From positions 12,896,927 to 12,960,926 of the forward strand of contig NW_024037063.1 in the NCBI RefSeq assembly GCF_015706575.1: a stretch of DNA of 64,000 nucleotides, in the 5' to 3' direction. Position 1 is the stretch's first letter. Each line of letters opens with the position of its first letter. The notes below the pieces were generated by a model. The model saw nothing but the letters and a program-made list of their open reading frames with translations. It was not told where the DNA came from and did not search any database. Positions 51,038 to 62,164 of this stretch are shown here, one piece after another. The position numbers were made by a program, and so were the translations under genes. The DNA is from Patiria miniata. Its lineage: Eukaryota > Echinodermata > Asteroidea > Valvatida > Asterinidae.

Positions 51038-51425
51038 ACCGCGTCCGAATTACTGGCTACGGCTTAAAAAATTACACACGTGCCTATGGAAAGCGGCTGT
51101 GGCTGCGGCTTGAAATTACACACATGCCTATGGAAAGCGGCTGTGGCTACGGCTTGAAATTACACACATGCCTATGGAAAGCGGCTGTGGCTACGGCTTG
51201 AAATTACACACATGCCTATGGAAAGGGGCTGTGGCTACGGCTTGAAATTACACACATGCCTATGGAAAGGGGCTGTGGCTACGGCTTGAAATTACACACA
51301 TGCCTATGGAAAGCGGCTGTGGCTACGGCTTCAAATTACACACGTGTCTATGGAAATCGGCTGTAGCCACTTCCCATAGACCTGTGTGTTATTTCCAGCC
51401 GTAGCCAAGTACTTTGGACGCGGCC
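51038..51425. mobile_element. PIF/Harbinger-like MITE with internal 44-bp satellite
   Basis: Flanked by TTA (51035-51037 and 51426-51428). Ends GACCGCGTCCGAATTAC / GTACTTTGGACGCGGCC inverted. Inside, six units of 44 bp (GGCTACGGCTTGAAATTACA...) run in one direction and a single inverted unit closes the right arm. Confidence 0.7.
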
Positions 51426-51800
51426 TTAGTGTTCAGTTGAACTTGCCAATATGGCCGACTTTCAATGCAAATTTTTTAGCTGCACCCCTGCCACCGATGT
51501 GCCAACATAACCCATTCACAGTAGGGAACCTGTGAGTTTTAACATGGGACATCAGCGTGCATTCGTGGTGTGTGTGCTCTGACTGTTTTTCTACTAAGTA
51601 TTATGTCATAAAATGGACACCAGATTTTCCGAAATCTTGGCTCGATCACCGATTTTAGTTTCAGGAGATTTGTGACACCCTGACCATGCTGACTCTAGGA
51701 TTTTGGCTCAAAATGAGGCTATGTTTTTGTTTCAGGGACAAGAAGTCCTTGAAGGTACTTAGGAACATTGGTGAAAATCAGGAAATGGACCTACCAAGTT

Positions 51801-52190
51801 AAAGGGAAGATACAACATTTGCAAACATAAACAAACTAAGTGATCAAATTATCACGAACTATCTAACTTGATTGTTAGGGAATGACAGTCAAAAGCATCC
51901 TGTAAAATCTTGGCTCCTGGTGTGCTGACATTTTCAAGAATACTTGTATTTTTCCAACGATGGTCGGCCGACCAGCGTTGGAGAAAACTGTTTTTTTTTC
52001 TTTTCAAAAAGTGCTCCTAAGTTTTCATATTTAGTTATTCCACATTTTCGTTGCAATTGATTACACACCTGTGAAGGGGTACAAGCCTGCTAGACTAATT
52101 CTTTGACCTTACAATTCCCCAAAGTCTATTAATTGATCCGTGTCATCTTAAGTGGGGTCGGGGAACCAGAGTACAAGAATATGGTTAAAG
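51801..52190 (+). mobile_element. TTAA-flanked MITE family K, truncated
   Basis: Starts AGGGAAGATACAACATTTGC after TTAA (51797-51800) and keeps the GGTCGGCCGACCAGCGTTGG core, but is lost after GGGAACCAGAGTAC at about 52,175. Confidence 0.7.
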
Positions 52191-52432
52191 TGTGCCAGCG
52201 GGCGCACTTTTGGAATCCAGTTACCCCCAAATTTGTGCATATGTTTCCTGTGTTTTCTCTATCTGTACAGTAGCCACTAAGCTAACACTTCGACAAGTTA
52301 GCACCCTACTTACGAATTTGAGCAATGTTGTTGCTTTATACCGGGGGAAAAGAATGCACTATAAGCTTATGATCTACCTTTAAATTTGAAGTCAGACTTG
52401 GAAGTACACGCACCTCCATTTGTTTTTTTTAC

Positions 52433-52438
52433 AATAAA
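52433..52438 (+). promoter_or_regulatory. Candidate RCC2 poly(A) signal AATAAA
   Basis: Canonical AATAAA after a T-rich stretch, about 2.5 kb after the stop. A second AATAAA is at 55914-55919. Long 3' UTRs occur in this family, but which site is used cannot be told. Confidence 0.3.
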
Positions 52439-52439
52439 A

Positions 52440-54886
52440 GCTACAAGTTGATTCTTGAGCTGGAGACAAAGTCAAGATGTGGATAACGATCCAACAAAGA
52501 TTCTCATTGCAGCTGTGGTACATGCATTTATACTATTTGGGGAAATTCCCCCGTTATTCAAAAGAAAAATTGGGACCAATTAAAATAGGATACTAATCAA
52601 ATAGTGTACAAAAGATTCTACTGCATTTTGTATTTGTCGGAAAACTAACTCGGAACATTTGATTCGATTTGTAAATGTAAATCGTGATTATTCTAGATGT
52701 GCCATACTCTGTGATCTGTGATTTAAAAAAAAAACGTAAAGTTTTGATCGGTCATTGAGTTTGATTTTTACAGTATGTGGGTTCAGTGAGATGGAGAGGC
52801 ATCTCAGGAAAAAAATCTTGTTACTCAATGCACGACTACATAAATTTCAAGGAGAGAAAAAAAAAATTGAAATGGAAAGCTGGGAAAGAGAAGTTCAGTT
52901 TTATTAAAAATCTAGGCAGAGGTTTGTAAAATATGTAAAAATTTAGTGGTTGCCTCTTTTTTTTTTGGGGGGGGGTAGAATTTTTGTGTATCCTTTTTTG
53001 TTGTTGATATCCTCCATGCAAACCATTAAGACTTATTTAAACCTCCCATTCGTTGTTCATTGACTCTTGATGAGTTACGCGTTTTGTTTTTGTGGGAGGG
53101 GAGGGTGTGGCCATCTTTTGGTCGAGCTTTTCTTGTTTTTTTTTCGGATGCCAATAATTGTTTCTCCATGTTTTGATGTTAATGACAATTTTCCTGGTTG
53201 ATCGGTTCATGAATCATTCATTTTCATCAAAGTGGAATCTTGTCACCTGTTCTGTCCGTGAATTCGCCATCGTAACAGCATTCAAACGAAAAATAATAAT
53301 AATGTTGTTTATGGTTTTGATGAAAAAAAAAACACTAATGGGAAAAGTGTTTGATGAAATTGAAAAAAAACCAAAAAAACTACTGATCACAAATGTTTTT
53401 TTTTCTTTTCCCCCAAATAATCCCCCAAAACGGCAGGATTTAATTAACGATTTCAATGATTTTGTTGAAACAATTTCAGGGTATGGGTTTTATAAAAGTA
53501 CGGTCAAGATAACTTTTTCCATATTGGAAGCTACAATGTCGAATAGATCAGAACGTGTAAAGTCGTAAGAGAAACTGATTAATCTTATTTATTCGTACAG
53601 CTTTTAGTTTAGAAAGTATGTTATTATACATTTTTGGGGAAATTCCTGTACAGCACTCTTGTAAAGAAATCTAAGTAGAGATTGCACTCGTCTCTGTAAG
53701 TTATTTGCACAAAAAAATTCATGAATAAGTTCATAAAGTTAAGTTGTTTGAAAGAAGAACTGTACCAGTGTTTCAGTTTGGTTGATTCAAACATGGTTTC
53801 ATGTTTGTTTTGTTTTGTCAGGCACTCCATACTTTCCTAGGTCTGGAACTGGCATGGGGTTGCAGGAAGACCCTTAAAATAAGAACTTAAATTTTTATGT
53901 GTGCTTATTTGGTCGCCATTTTGAGGGTGCCAAGTGCATCAACAAAAGCTAGACACTATATTTAATTGGGAATCCCCCCCGGTCAAAAATGGAGTTGCCC
54001 ACGTCGATGCCTCACAATGGCCAATGGCATAGGCTGCTAGGCACAACATTTGCATATGAACATCGGTTACCAGCTAAAATTCACATGCTATTTATATTGC
54101 TAGTGGATGGTTCCCTTAGTAACAAATATTAAGTTTTTTTACTATGAAATCGGGCCATGAATTCTAATATGAACAGCCCCCTCGGTCGACCCTTGTAAAC
54201 GAGTACACTCGTATTGGCATTTAAATGTGATCATTGAAAACAAATGGGCGGTCTTAATTTTAAAATTACAGTTCAGTGCACACCAAAAACCAGCATTTTC
54301 TCAACTTGTTAAGTTGTCTTTCTTATTACGACAACCTGTTCTGTTTATAGTCGACCAGCTTTGTCCAAAATTCTTGTTTTGCTTAACACGTGAAATGAAC
54401 ATGGAAATTGCACAAATTTCTGTTCATCAGGCATTTGTGTAGTTGACCAATGTGTGATAGTTCTTTGATATTGAAATCTATCTTAAAACTTGCAATGCAA
54501 ATAATTTGTCTTTGCATTATATTTTAAGCAAATGTCAGAAGTCAATTTCTTGCAACTGTTGATTGGGACAAAATGCTCTAAAGACTATTTTATGATTTCA
54601 TCCCATGTTGTGCAACTCCGGTCCATGCTTAACCGAACACAAACTAGCAGAAGGCTGTTTAAACACCAATTATCTCATTTACTTGGTTTATTGAACGTAA
54701 ATAGAGTTAAACCGGTTTGTGAGGCTCGGTTACCGATGAAGCAACCCAGTTTAAAAATCCCATTGAAAAAAAAGTGCCAACAGAAAAGTGAGAAGTATCA
54801 GTGTGAGCAAATCCGATTTGCAGTGTTTGTCAAAATACACACAACTCGTGATGTATATTTAAACCCTTCTTGTGATTTTCGATATG
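52440..54886. other. AT-rich segment without supported gene
   Basis: Open frames at 53,158-53,568 and 54,532-54,894 lack any motif I recognise and have AT-driven Lys/Phe/Ile composition. I see no repeat termini here. Confidence 0.4.
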
Positions 54887-55391
54887 CAGGGTGAGTAAAG
54901 AAACAACGCAACCCATATGGCAGGACCAATTTTTGAATGAAGTTTTGCCTGTAGCACTTTCAAAATCTAGGATATGAAAGCCCAATTAATGAGCTTCTTT
55001 TAGTACAAGAATTATTCCAGTCACGCATGTACATTTCAAGTTACAGCATTTTGAACACAAACACCGTTTTAAAGTTCTGTCGACGGATAACAAAAAAGGC
55101 AAGTGTTCTTTCAGCAAAACGAAAACAACTCGCATGCATCCCTATGAGAAATGTTTTCGTTTTGCTGAAAGAGCACTTACTTTTTTGTGATCCGTGGACA
55201 GAACTTTAAAACGGTGTTTGTGTTCAAAATGCCGCAACTTGAAAAGTACATGAGTGATTTGAATGAGTCTTGTACTAAAAGAAAGCTTAATGACTGGGCG
55301 TTCATATTCCTAGATTTTGAAAGTGCTACAGGCAAAACTTCACTCAGAAATTGGTCCTGCCATTTGGGTTGCGTTTATTTTACTCACCCTG
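54887..55391. mobile_element. Mariner-like foldback MITE, copy 3
   Basis: CAGGGTGAGTAAAG...TTTTACTCACCCTG, with TA on the right (55392-55393) and TG on the left, a likely mutated TA. Same family as 38717 and 42344. Confidence 0.78.
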
Positions 55392-55394
55392 TAT

Positions 55395-57660
55395 ACTTAA
55401 GCCCTTTTTGAGATTTTGTTATACATGTACATGTACTCTGTAAAATTGGACCAAAATGATTCAGTTTAGCCTGTTCCAAGTTTCCTTCTTTTTATTTCTT
55501 TTGGGCATTCACAAATAGATGTCGCGAGAAGTTGGATGTTCCAAAGATGTGTGAACCTCTTTTTCCACTCGACGTACATTTACCATGAAACGTTTTATAG
55601 GAAATGAAACGTTACAACTTGATAAGTTTTCCAATAACAAAGCACAACTGTAAAAAAGTTTACACTAAGTTAGTGTACATGTATGGTTAAAGAAAGTAGT
55701 GTCATTTATTAATTTCTATTTAAAAACATTTTCCTTTGTTTTTCCTTTTGCATGTTACATAGTTATTTAGAATGACTTCCGTTTAAAGGAATATTTTTTC
55801 CATTACCTCATTTTTTCATAGCCAGTACTTAGCTTTAGTAATTATTACGATGGATTAAAGTTTACAATTCATGTGAAAAGGTTCATAGTTGATATTGATT
55901 TTCTTATTTGATGAATAAATTTCAGAACTGAGTTGTAAGTGACAAGCTGGCCCCTTTTTCGTGAATTAATGTGGCTGCAATTAACGTTAGGAAGTACCTT
56001 GGAGTCCACCCAAACGTTGGAATCCATCTACAAAACAACATCCAAAGGAACTTATCAAATTGCTCTGAGAAAGTCAATCTGCATACATGCATAAACTTGT
56101 ATGGAAAGCCAAAGCGGAATTAATTCAAAACCTTTGTTTTTTTTGGCCAACACAAAAAATCAAGCAAGACTAAATTTTATTGTCGCGCAATTAAGTACCC
56201 AAAATTTCGTGCAAGACCCAAAATAATTTTTATTTTTAAAAATTCTTTTAAAAATACTCGGAGCTCTCTCGGGTATTTAAAGCTGCACAGAAAAATGATG
56301 ATCAACATGTCATCTTTCTATTTCTTTTCATTTTTTGGGGGGTTGACCATTGACTTTTCGAGATATTCTCACCCCAAAGAAGACGACCCCTATTTTCTCA
56401 AAAGCGGAAAAGTAGCCATCTTGAAAAACGATCCTTCCACATGGCAAAATAGCGCCTCTTTCGAAGCCCCATTGCATCCAAAATGCTTAGAATTGGAAGC
56501 CTCGAGTCCGGGCCAGATGTTCGTTGCCATATCTCTTCAATTCCCCAATTTAATGGCTCCCAGAACTAATATCTCTAATATAGAATATTGTAAGGGTATA
56601 ACTTTTATTCATGAGCTCGGCGGATGGATTTAGGCCTATTTACCGGTGTGCACCCTTATGCACGAGTCGAAAGTGAGGTAAAATCTTAATTTTTGGAACT
56701 TGCGAAGAGTAACGAAAGCAACCTAATTACTATTTAATTGCAGTCTGCTTCCATGAATAATTTTAAATTTGTAATTAAACCTTCCCTAATGTTTAAAGCC
56801 AAATAAAAAAAATGAAAGTAAAATAAGGCTGCATTATGCCTACATAAATAGTCTAGCGCCATCCCATTCAACAGTTACGAAATACTTTCAGGGAACTCTA
56901 CAAAAATGGCCAACTCGTGCATAAGGCCCATAGACATCTTAAAAACCTAGAAGGCCATTTGCCTAAAAGTTCCGTTAGCAAAGTAACCGTGAGTAAAGAG
57001 TTATTTATTGTCTAGATTTTGTGTAATATTTCTATGGAGCAGCCAGAGGGAATGCTACCAAGTGTAGCGCCCCCATGCGACAGTTTTGCCGTGACGGAAT
57101 ACCAGTGACCGTTCGAAAATCGGATGCTAGCTGGTATCATTCGGTTGAAGCACACAGACAGTGGTGAAAAATTACTGTGGAAGGAACGTGTAAATGCATA
57201 TAATTTTAAAGGTGCAGATTATTTTAGGAACTAGGAAGCAGTTCTTTTCATGGTAGCACAACCGATGTCAACCAGCGTGCACGAAAGAGCAACTGCAAAT
57301 CGCTCTATGCTGAATTAAGGGCGTATTATTCTTGGACAATCGACATAAAAAGGTATTTCGTGTAGTTTTGCTACATTTTAAATTTTACACTAAATCGATT
57401 AACTTCAAAAATAATTATATTGCATTCTATCTGTGCTTGACAAAAAAATCAGGTCGTAACATCCAGGAAAATCTTTTCACAGATTCTTGAAGTTAAGGTA
57501 TTTTTGTTTATATTTAGTAAAAAAACAAATAGAGAGATTAACTTTTCAATCCTAGCAGGACTTCTGTCAAAGGCAAAATGACAGGGGTACAGAAACAAAC
57601 AAGTAGGGGACGAACAAGCATGCAAGGGTGGAAGGAGAAACAGAAAAGAGGGACTAGGCT
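55395..57660. other. Intergenic segment without recognised feature
   Basis: AT-rich. A 112-codon frame at 56,295-56,633 has no identifiable domain and no splice context. AATAAA at 55914-55919 could end the RCC2 transcript. Confidence 0.35.
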
Positions 57661-57668
57661 GGGGCCGT

Positions 57669-57866
57669 ATCATACATGTAAGTCCGACGCCTCATAGGTC
57701 CGACGCCTCATAAGTCCGAATTTCGGACTTATGAGGCGTAGGACCTATGAGGCATAAATTCCGCCCCATATGTCCGACGCCTCATAAGTCCGACAATGGA
57801 AGAACGCTTTTTTCGGACTTATGAGGCGTCGGAGATATGAGGCGTCGGACTTATGAGCGGACCAGC
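57669..57866. repeat. Cluster of GTCCGACGCCTCATAAG inverted repeats
   Basis: The word GTCCGACGCCTCAT(A/G) occurs several times in each orientation within 200 bp, forming at least two hairpins (centres near 57,721 and 57,803). Not a match to any MITE end seen elsewhere in the window. Confidence 0.7.
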
Positions 57867-58280
57867 TAGGCTGGGGAAGGAACAATGGAGTGTTTACAAA
57901 TTTTAAAGGGTCTAGGAGATGAAGTGTTCTTAGAAACACATTTTGTGCAACTTTCCACTCCTTTTAAAAGTATCCGATATCCCTTTTTTGGTTATATTTT
58001 TATTGAAAAAATTAACTGCTTTTAACATATCAAATTGTCCACGCTTTTCCGGACAATGGAGGGTGTCTCTTCAGAAAGCACTGCTCCGTTTAGGAGTTCT
58101 CTGTTTATATTGTAAACCCAAAATTTACTCATTGAAAACATTTGTGACAAAAGTTTGCTTATCGGCTTTATCTTTATTGTGCTGACATAACAACGAATAG
58201 CCAAAGAAAAGAACATTTACCAAAAACCATTTGCTAAAATCTGAAAATAATTACTTTTTACCTTTTAGATTTGCTACACT

Positions 58281-58327
58281 ATAAGCATTTACTTCGTTTC
58301 ATATGAATAAAAAAGAGTAAATGCTTC
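58281..58327. repeat. AGCATTTACT hairpin
   Basis: AAGCATTTACT pairs with AGTAAATGCTT across a 25-base loop. Words CATTTACT and GTATGAATAA recur to 58,570. Confidence 0.45.
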
Positions 58328-58589
58328 ACATTTCAAAGTTATATTTCAAGGCTGAGTTGGGGCTACCTTGAAAATATAAAAACAAATAATTTTGCGCACA
58401 AATTACTGCATTTATTAATGTTAATCGCGAAATATTGATATTAACAAAGAGTATACAGTACAAAATAATACCATAGTTCGTATGAATAATAACTGGCATT
58501 TGCATTTACTACCAGTTTCTTTAGCATTTACTCGCATCTGTATGAATAAACTCGTATCTGTATGAATAAAAATTAGAGTCGTGGTTTTG

Positions 58590-58612
58590 TACCGCGAGGG
58601 ATCCTCGCGGTA
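58590..58612. repeat. GC-rich hairpin TACCGCGAGG-GAT-CCTCGCGGTA
   Basis: Ten perfect base pairs and a 3-base loop standing alone in AT-rich DNA upstream of the glycosyltransferase gene. Confidence 0.6.
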
Positions 58613-58854
58613 TGGATTCGGATAACCATTTTTTTCTCTTATAATATACTCCGTTTATATCTCATAACACTTTTACACAAAAAATACTTCTCACAATATC
58701 ACTATTACATCAAGACTACAAAAGGGAACATTTTTACAAAGAAATAAATATAGCCTACTAGAATTTACATTCATAATACATAAACAATGCGCATACTTCT
58801 CTGAGGTTTAAAATGATATCTAATTTGAATACTGTTGGTGTAATTGATAGATTA

Positions 58855-59100
58855 AAGGTTGTGCCATATGTTCATTTGAAGCAACAAAAATGTGCTCAAA
58901 ATCTAAAGAAGGGTGCCGAACAACTAACCTGATGAAGTTTCAGCTCAGTAAATGCTATTCATTCTGAGAAAACAATAGGATCTCGATTTCAAATCAAAAA
59001 TTGGTAAGTCATGTTTCGAATTGGGCCTGAATTCAGCTTCACGAAAAAACGTTCTCACTGAGCCGATTGCAGCTACGCGATGTGGCGTTTAAAAGGTGAT
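58855..59100 (+). mobile_element. Truncated MITE, family AGCTATAGTCC
   Basis: Shares TTCATTTGAAGCAACAAAA, GATGAAGTTTCAGCTCAG and TCTCGATTTCAAATCAAAA with the copies at 640 and 47670. Both termini are eroded. Confidence 0.62.
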
Positions 59101-59105
59101 ATTCT

Positions 59106-59261
59106 TTGAACGGATTGAGCAATTTCAGTAATTTTTTTCATCTAAAAGTAGCTTATGAAATTGGCATTCCAGTCATTATTATGTTTGGTGCTACATATAT
59201 TTTTTTTAAATATGAAATCATTTTGGGGGTTTGGGTTCTGCTTTTTTTTTTACTCACCCTG
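59106..59261 (+). mobile_element. Mariner-like MITE fragment (right end)
   Basis: Ends TTTTTACTCACCCTG then TA at 59262-59263. Only the right arm is left. It stops 39 bp before the glycosyltransferase start codon. Confidence 0.62.
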
Positions 59262-59300
59262 TATCTAATTTTCCCATATAGTTTGGTGAACTAGGTCATC

Positions 59301-59370
59301 ATGGCGAAAGTTCGTGGCAAACTTTTGGTTGCTTGGTGCCTTACATGTTCTATGTGCATTCTGTATGCTG
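59301..59370 (+). CDS. Glycosyltransferase exon 1 (signal anchor)
   Basis: ATG at 59301 in the context ATCATGG, 23 codons plus one base, donor GTAAGT. Joins the Gly/Ala split codon to CCCATTCGATG in exon 2, giving LYAHSMRYV. Confidence 0.8.
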
Positions 59371-60734
59371 GTAAGTAAAACACATTACGTAACTTTGAAA
59401 ATTTAAGAAACCAGACGTGCGATTTGGTACAAACCAGAATCGTTTATTGTGAAGAGCAGAATCAACTTACCTTCTCTCCACAGCAGAGCACCCTACTCGG
59501 CTGTGCTGTAGTCGAGTCTATCAAAAGTCCTCAATAGTTTATTACCGACAAGTTGATCACAAGTCATTCACAAGTTGAATTTCATTTTAGCATTTTTGGT
59601 CCCTTCTATTTGATTCAGGACTTCTGAATTGAATTGCGTGTGACCGTACTTTTGATAGACATGTATGATATCAAAGTACCCTGTATTTTGAGTATGAACA
59701 GAACTCACGTGCAACAAACTAGTCAGGAAAACATTATATCAACAAAATACCGATTATCTGTTAATACAACCAATTAGACTTTTTTGATCATAAACATTGG
59801 TGGGAACACCCACAATTTGTATGAAAAATATTGACCTTTTCAAACGTACAATTGTGTTTCATAATGTCGTTTGGTTTAATAAACTGTGTTTATTGTATCA
59901 CATTATTTTACAGCCCATTCGATGAGATATGTGGCGTCATTTGTCAATTCGGCGGAGACCCGTCCAACTTCCAAGCCGACGTTTAGCCCTGGCGCAAGAA
60001 TGGTGCTTACTACAACGAACGCGGCCTACTTAGAAATGGCCGAAAACATGCTGGCAAGCATCCAACGAATTAGAACCCCTTCTTTCCCCAACGTCACCGT
60101 TATCGCCGAAGACGAGCAGTCTTACGAATACATGACAAACCTGACGACATTCCACCAGGGATTGATTGTGCAGAAAACCAACGCGGGAATGACTTCCTCC
60201 GAAAACCTCAAGTTGAGTCCTAAGGCATACCAACAATTTGTAAATCGACGTCCACGGTATGTACTGGAATTACTCGAGAAGGGTCATGATGTGCTCTTTG
60301 CCGACGCCGATACCTTTTGGCGCAAAGATCCGTTCAAAGATTTTGAGGGAGACTTTGATATTGCCGCGCATGACGAGGTCGATCGTCCCAAAACCCATGT
60401 ATTTTGTGACGGTTTCGCCTATTATCACCAAACAAATAACACAATTAGTCTTGTAAGGGAATGGGTGAAATTGTTAGATACAACGGATAAGAACACCTTA
60501 GATCAAACTGTTTTTAACCGCCTGATCAATCGAGAGCTAGATAAGAATGTCACCGGGGGGTTGAAAATGAAGACACTGGATCCTGTCAAGTACCCGGACG
60601 GCATATTGTACTATCGTGTCCCTGGCTGGAGAGACGAACACATTAACCAAACGGTTGTAATGCATTTCACTTATGTTCATGAACTTGACTCCAAAGTGGA
60701 GGAGATGAAAAAACTTGGTTGGTGGTTAGTTTAA
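59301..60734 (+). CDS. Nucleotide-diphospho-sugar transferase, type II membrane protein
   Basis: Two exons (59301-59370 and 59914-60734) join to 296 residues. Exon 1 encodes MAKVRGKLLVAWCLTCSM and CILYA: two basic residues then a hydrophobic stretch, a signal-anchor for the Golgi/ER. Exon 2 holds the catalytic domain with LLEKGHDVLFADADTFWRKD; DAD is the DXD metal/sugar-nucleotide motif. Later blocks FCDGFAYYH, LDQTVFNRLI and MHFTYVHELDSKVEEMKKLG fit the Nucleotid_trans family (plant xylosyltransferase-like, many animal paralogs). Several N-glycosylation sequons (NVT, NLT, NNT, NQT) fit a lumenal domain. Donor and acceptor sugars are unknown. The ATG at 59886 lies in the intron and is not the start. 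Confidence 0.87.
59914..60734 (+). CDS. Glycosyltransferase exon 2 (catalytic domain)
   Basis: Acceptor ATTTTACAG. Contains the whole glycosyltransferase domain, with DADTFW at about residue 156 of the joined protein. Stop TAA 60732-60734. Confidence 0.9.
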
Positions 60735-60881
60735 AAATACGGTAAGGTCGTTAAACTGTCTTAATACACTCGGCAAAAAAAATGAACTGAAAAAGATTAT
60801 GTAACGGTATACGGTAAATGTTTCACATTTTTGGATTCCAGACGCTCTTTAGTGCAATCTGAGGTAATTTCTGACTAATTT

Positions 60882-61125
60882 AAAGGGAATGTACAACATT
60901 TGCTTTTGCTGCAATTTTCTGAAATAAATGGATTTGAAGGAGTATGTTATGGCAAATATTGTTAAGCTGACTCGTATCACGTTTTGGGCTTGTAGATGCT
61001 GGAAAAACCAAGAAAACCAATCATGTTCTTGTAGTCTGGTTCCCTGACCCCTCTTTAGATGAAACGGAGCAATTTATAGACTTTGGGGAATTGTAAGGTC
61101 AAAGAATCAGTCTACCAGGCTCTTG
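60882..61125 (-). mobile_element. TTAA-flanked MITE family K, truncated
   Basis: After TTAA (60880-60883 overlapping AAGGGAATG) it reads GTACAACATTTGCTTTTGCT, then GTCTGGTTCCCTGACC and TTGTAAGGTCAAAGAATCAG, and is cut near TCTTGTACC. GAAATAAATG at about 60,931 is the nearest AATAAA-type signal downstream of the glycosyltransferase. Confidence 0.65.
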
Positions 61126-61129
61126 TACC

Positions 61130-62160
61130 ATTAAAGCTCTGTCACGAACATTACATAACACTGGAATAGCCCTTATGCCTTGTAAGACCCCATCTGGAAT
61201 ATGCATCGGTCATCTGCGATCCCCATACAAAAACCCACATAACCAGGATCAAACAAAGTCAAAGGAGGGCAGCGAGATTTGTGAAGAACAAAAATTATGA
61301 ACATTCACCTGGGACTGTAACCAGACTCCTATTAGCTTATTCGAGGTATGGCAGACACAACTGGAGGGCGCTGTTTGTGAAGAACAAAAATTATGAAAAT
61401 TCACGTGGGACTAGTAACCAGACTCCTATTAGCCTATTCGAGGTATGCCACACACAATAGGAGGGCGCTGTTTGATTTGGGTAAAGTCTTTCGTATTTAT
61501 CTAAACCAAACAGCGCCTTCCTGTTGTGTCTGCCGTACCTTAAATAGGCTAATTCGGGCGATTCACAATGCAGTGCGCCACCAAAAGTTTGCCACGGAGA
61601 GTTCATTTTTCCCAGTGCATTGTGCATGTGGGAGATAGTCGACAAATTCGCAGCGCGGTACATTTGAAATTGTTATTTTTTTCCGGTCAGTAGTTTCGTA
61701 AGCGTTTGATTCCAGTATAATTTTATGTTTCCCTTTTCTTTTCTTTTTTATCAATATGGTGTTTTTTGTAAAACGGCAAAACACTTTGCCCCAATCTATA
61801 ACAAATTAGCTCAAGTTGTCTACTGACACTCAATCAAATGGGCCATGTTTTGTCGACCGTAAACTTGAAAAATTGACTCTCCAAGACAATCTCTGGCGCA
61901 CTGCATTGTGAATCGCCCGAATTAGAACTTGATTGGCCTTTGCTCCAGAAAAAAAGGCGGCACGTTGCCACGCTTGCTGCTCCATGCTGTACTCTACAAA
62001 ATCACCCATGATGACTCCAGTGACCCGACAAGGCCTGCGTCACTTTAACAGCACCAACGATCAAGTTCCACTCACAATTCAGTCTCAACTGCTCGTTCCA
62101 TCAAGGTGTGGAATACTTTACCAGACTCAAGTTGTCACTCACCAAATATTGACAACTTGA
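61130..62160 (+). pseudogene. LINE reverse-transcriptase remnant split by a MITE
   Basis: Reads LVRPHLEYASVICDPHTKTH then QSQRRAARFVKNKNYE, a classic non-LTR RT C-terminal segment. A unit of about 95 bp (61,281-61,375) is duplicated in tandem (61,376-61,470), repeating VTRLLLAYSRY. After the MITE at 61551-61923 it resumes with LLHAVLYKITHD and IKVWNTLPDS. Frameshifts show it is dead. Confidence 0.72.
61551..61923. mobile_element. Foldback MITE, AATTCGGGCGATTCACAATG ends, copy 2
   Basis: Ends AATTCGGGCGATTCACAATG and CATTGTGAATCGCCCGAATT. Highly similar to 40665-41028, including TCGACAAATTCGCAGCGCGG. Inserted in the LINE remnant. Confidence 0.75.
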
Positions 62161-62164
62161 GATC

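Noticed and set aside
51038..51425. CRISPR-like array (regular 44-bp repeats)
   Set aside because: Units are contiguous without unique spacers, and the block lies inside a transposon with TTA duplications in an animal genome.
56295..56633. 112-codon open frame with a hydrophobic start
   Set aside because: It resembles no family I know and the composition looks non-coding; not enough support to call a gene.
59886..59913. Upstream ATG at 59886 as the glycosyltransferase start
   Set aside because: It precedes the acceptor ATTTTACAG; exon 1 at 59301 gives a proper signal-anchor and the phases match.
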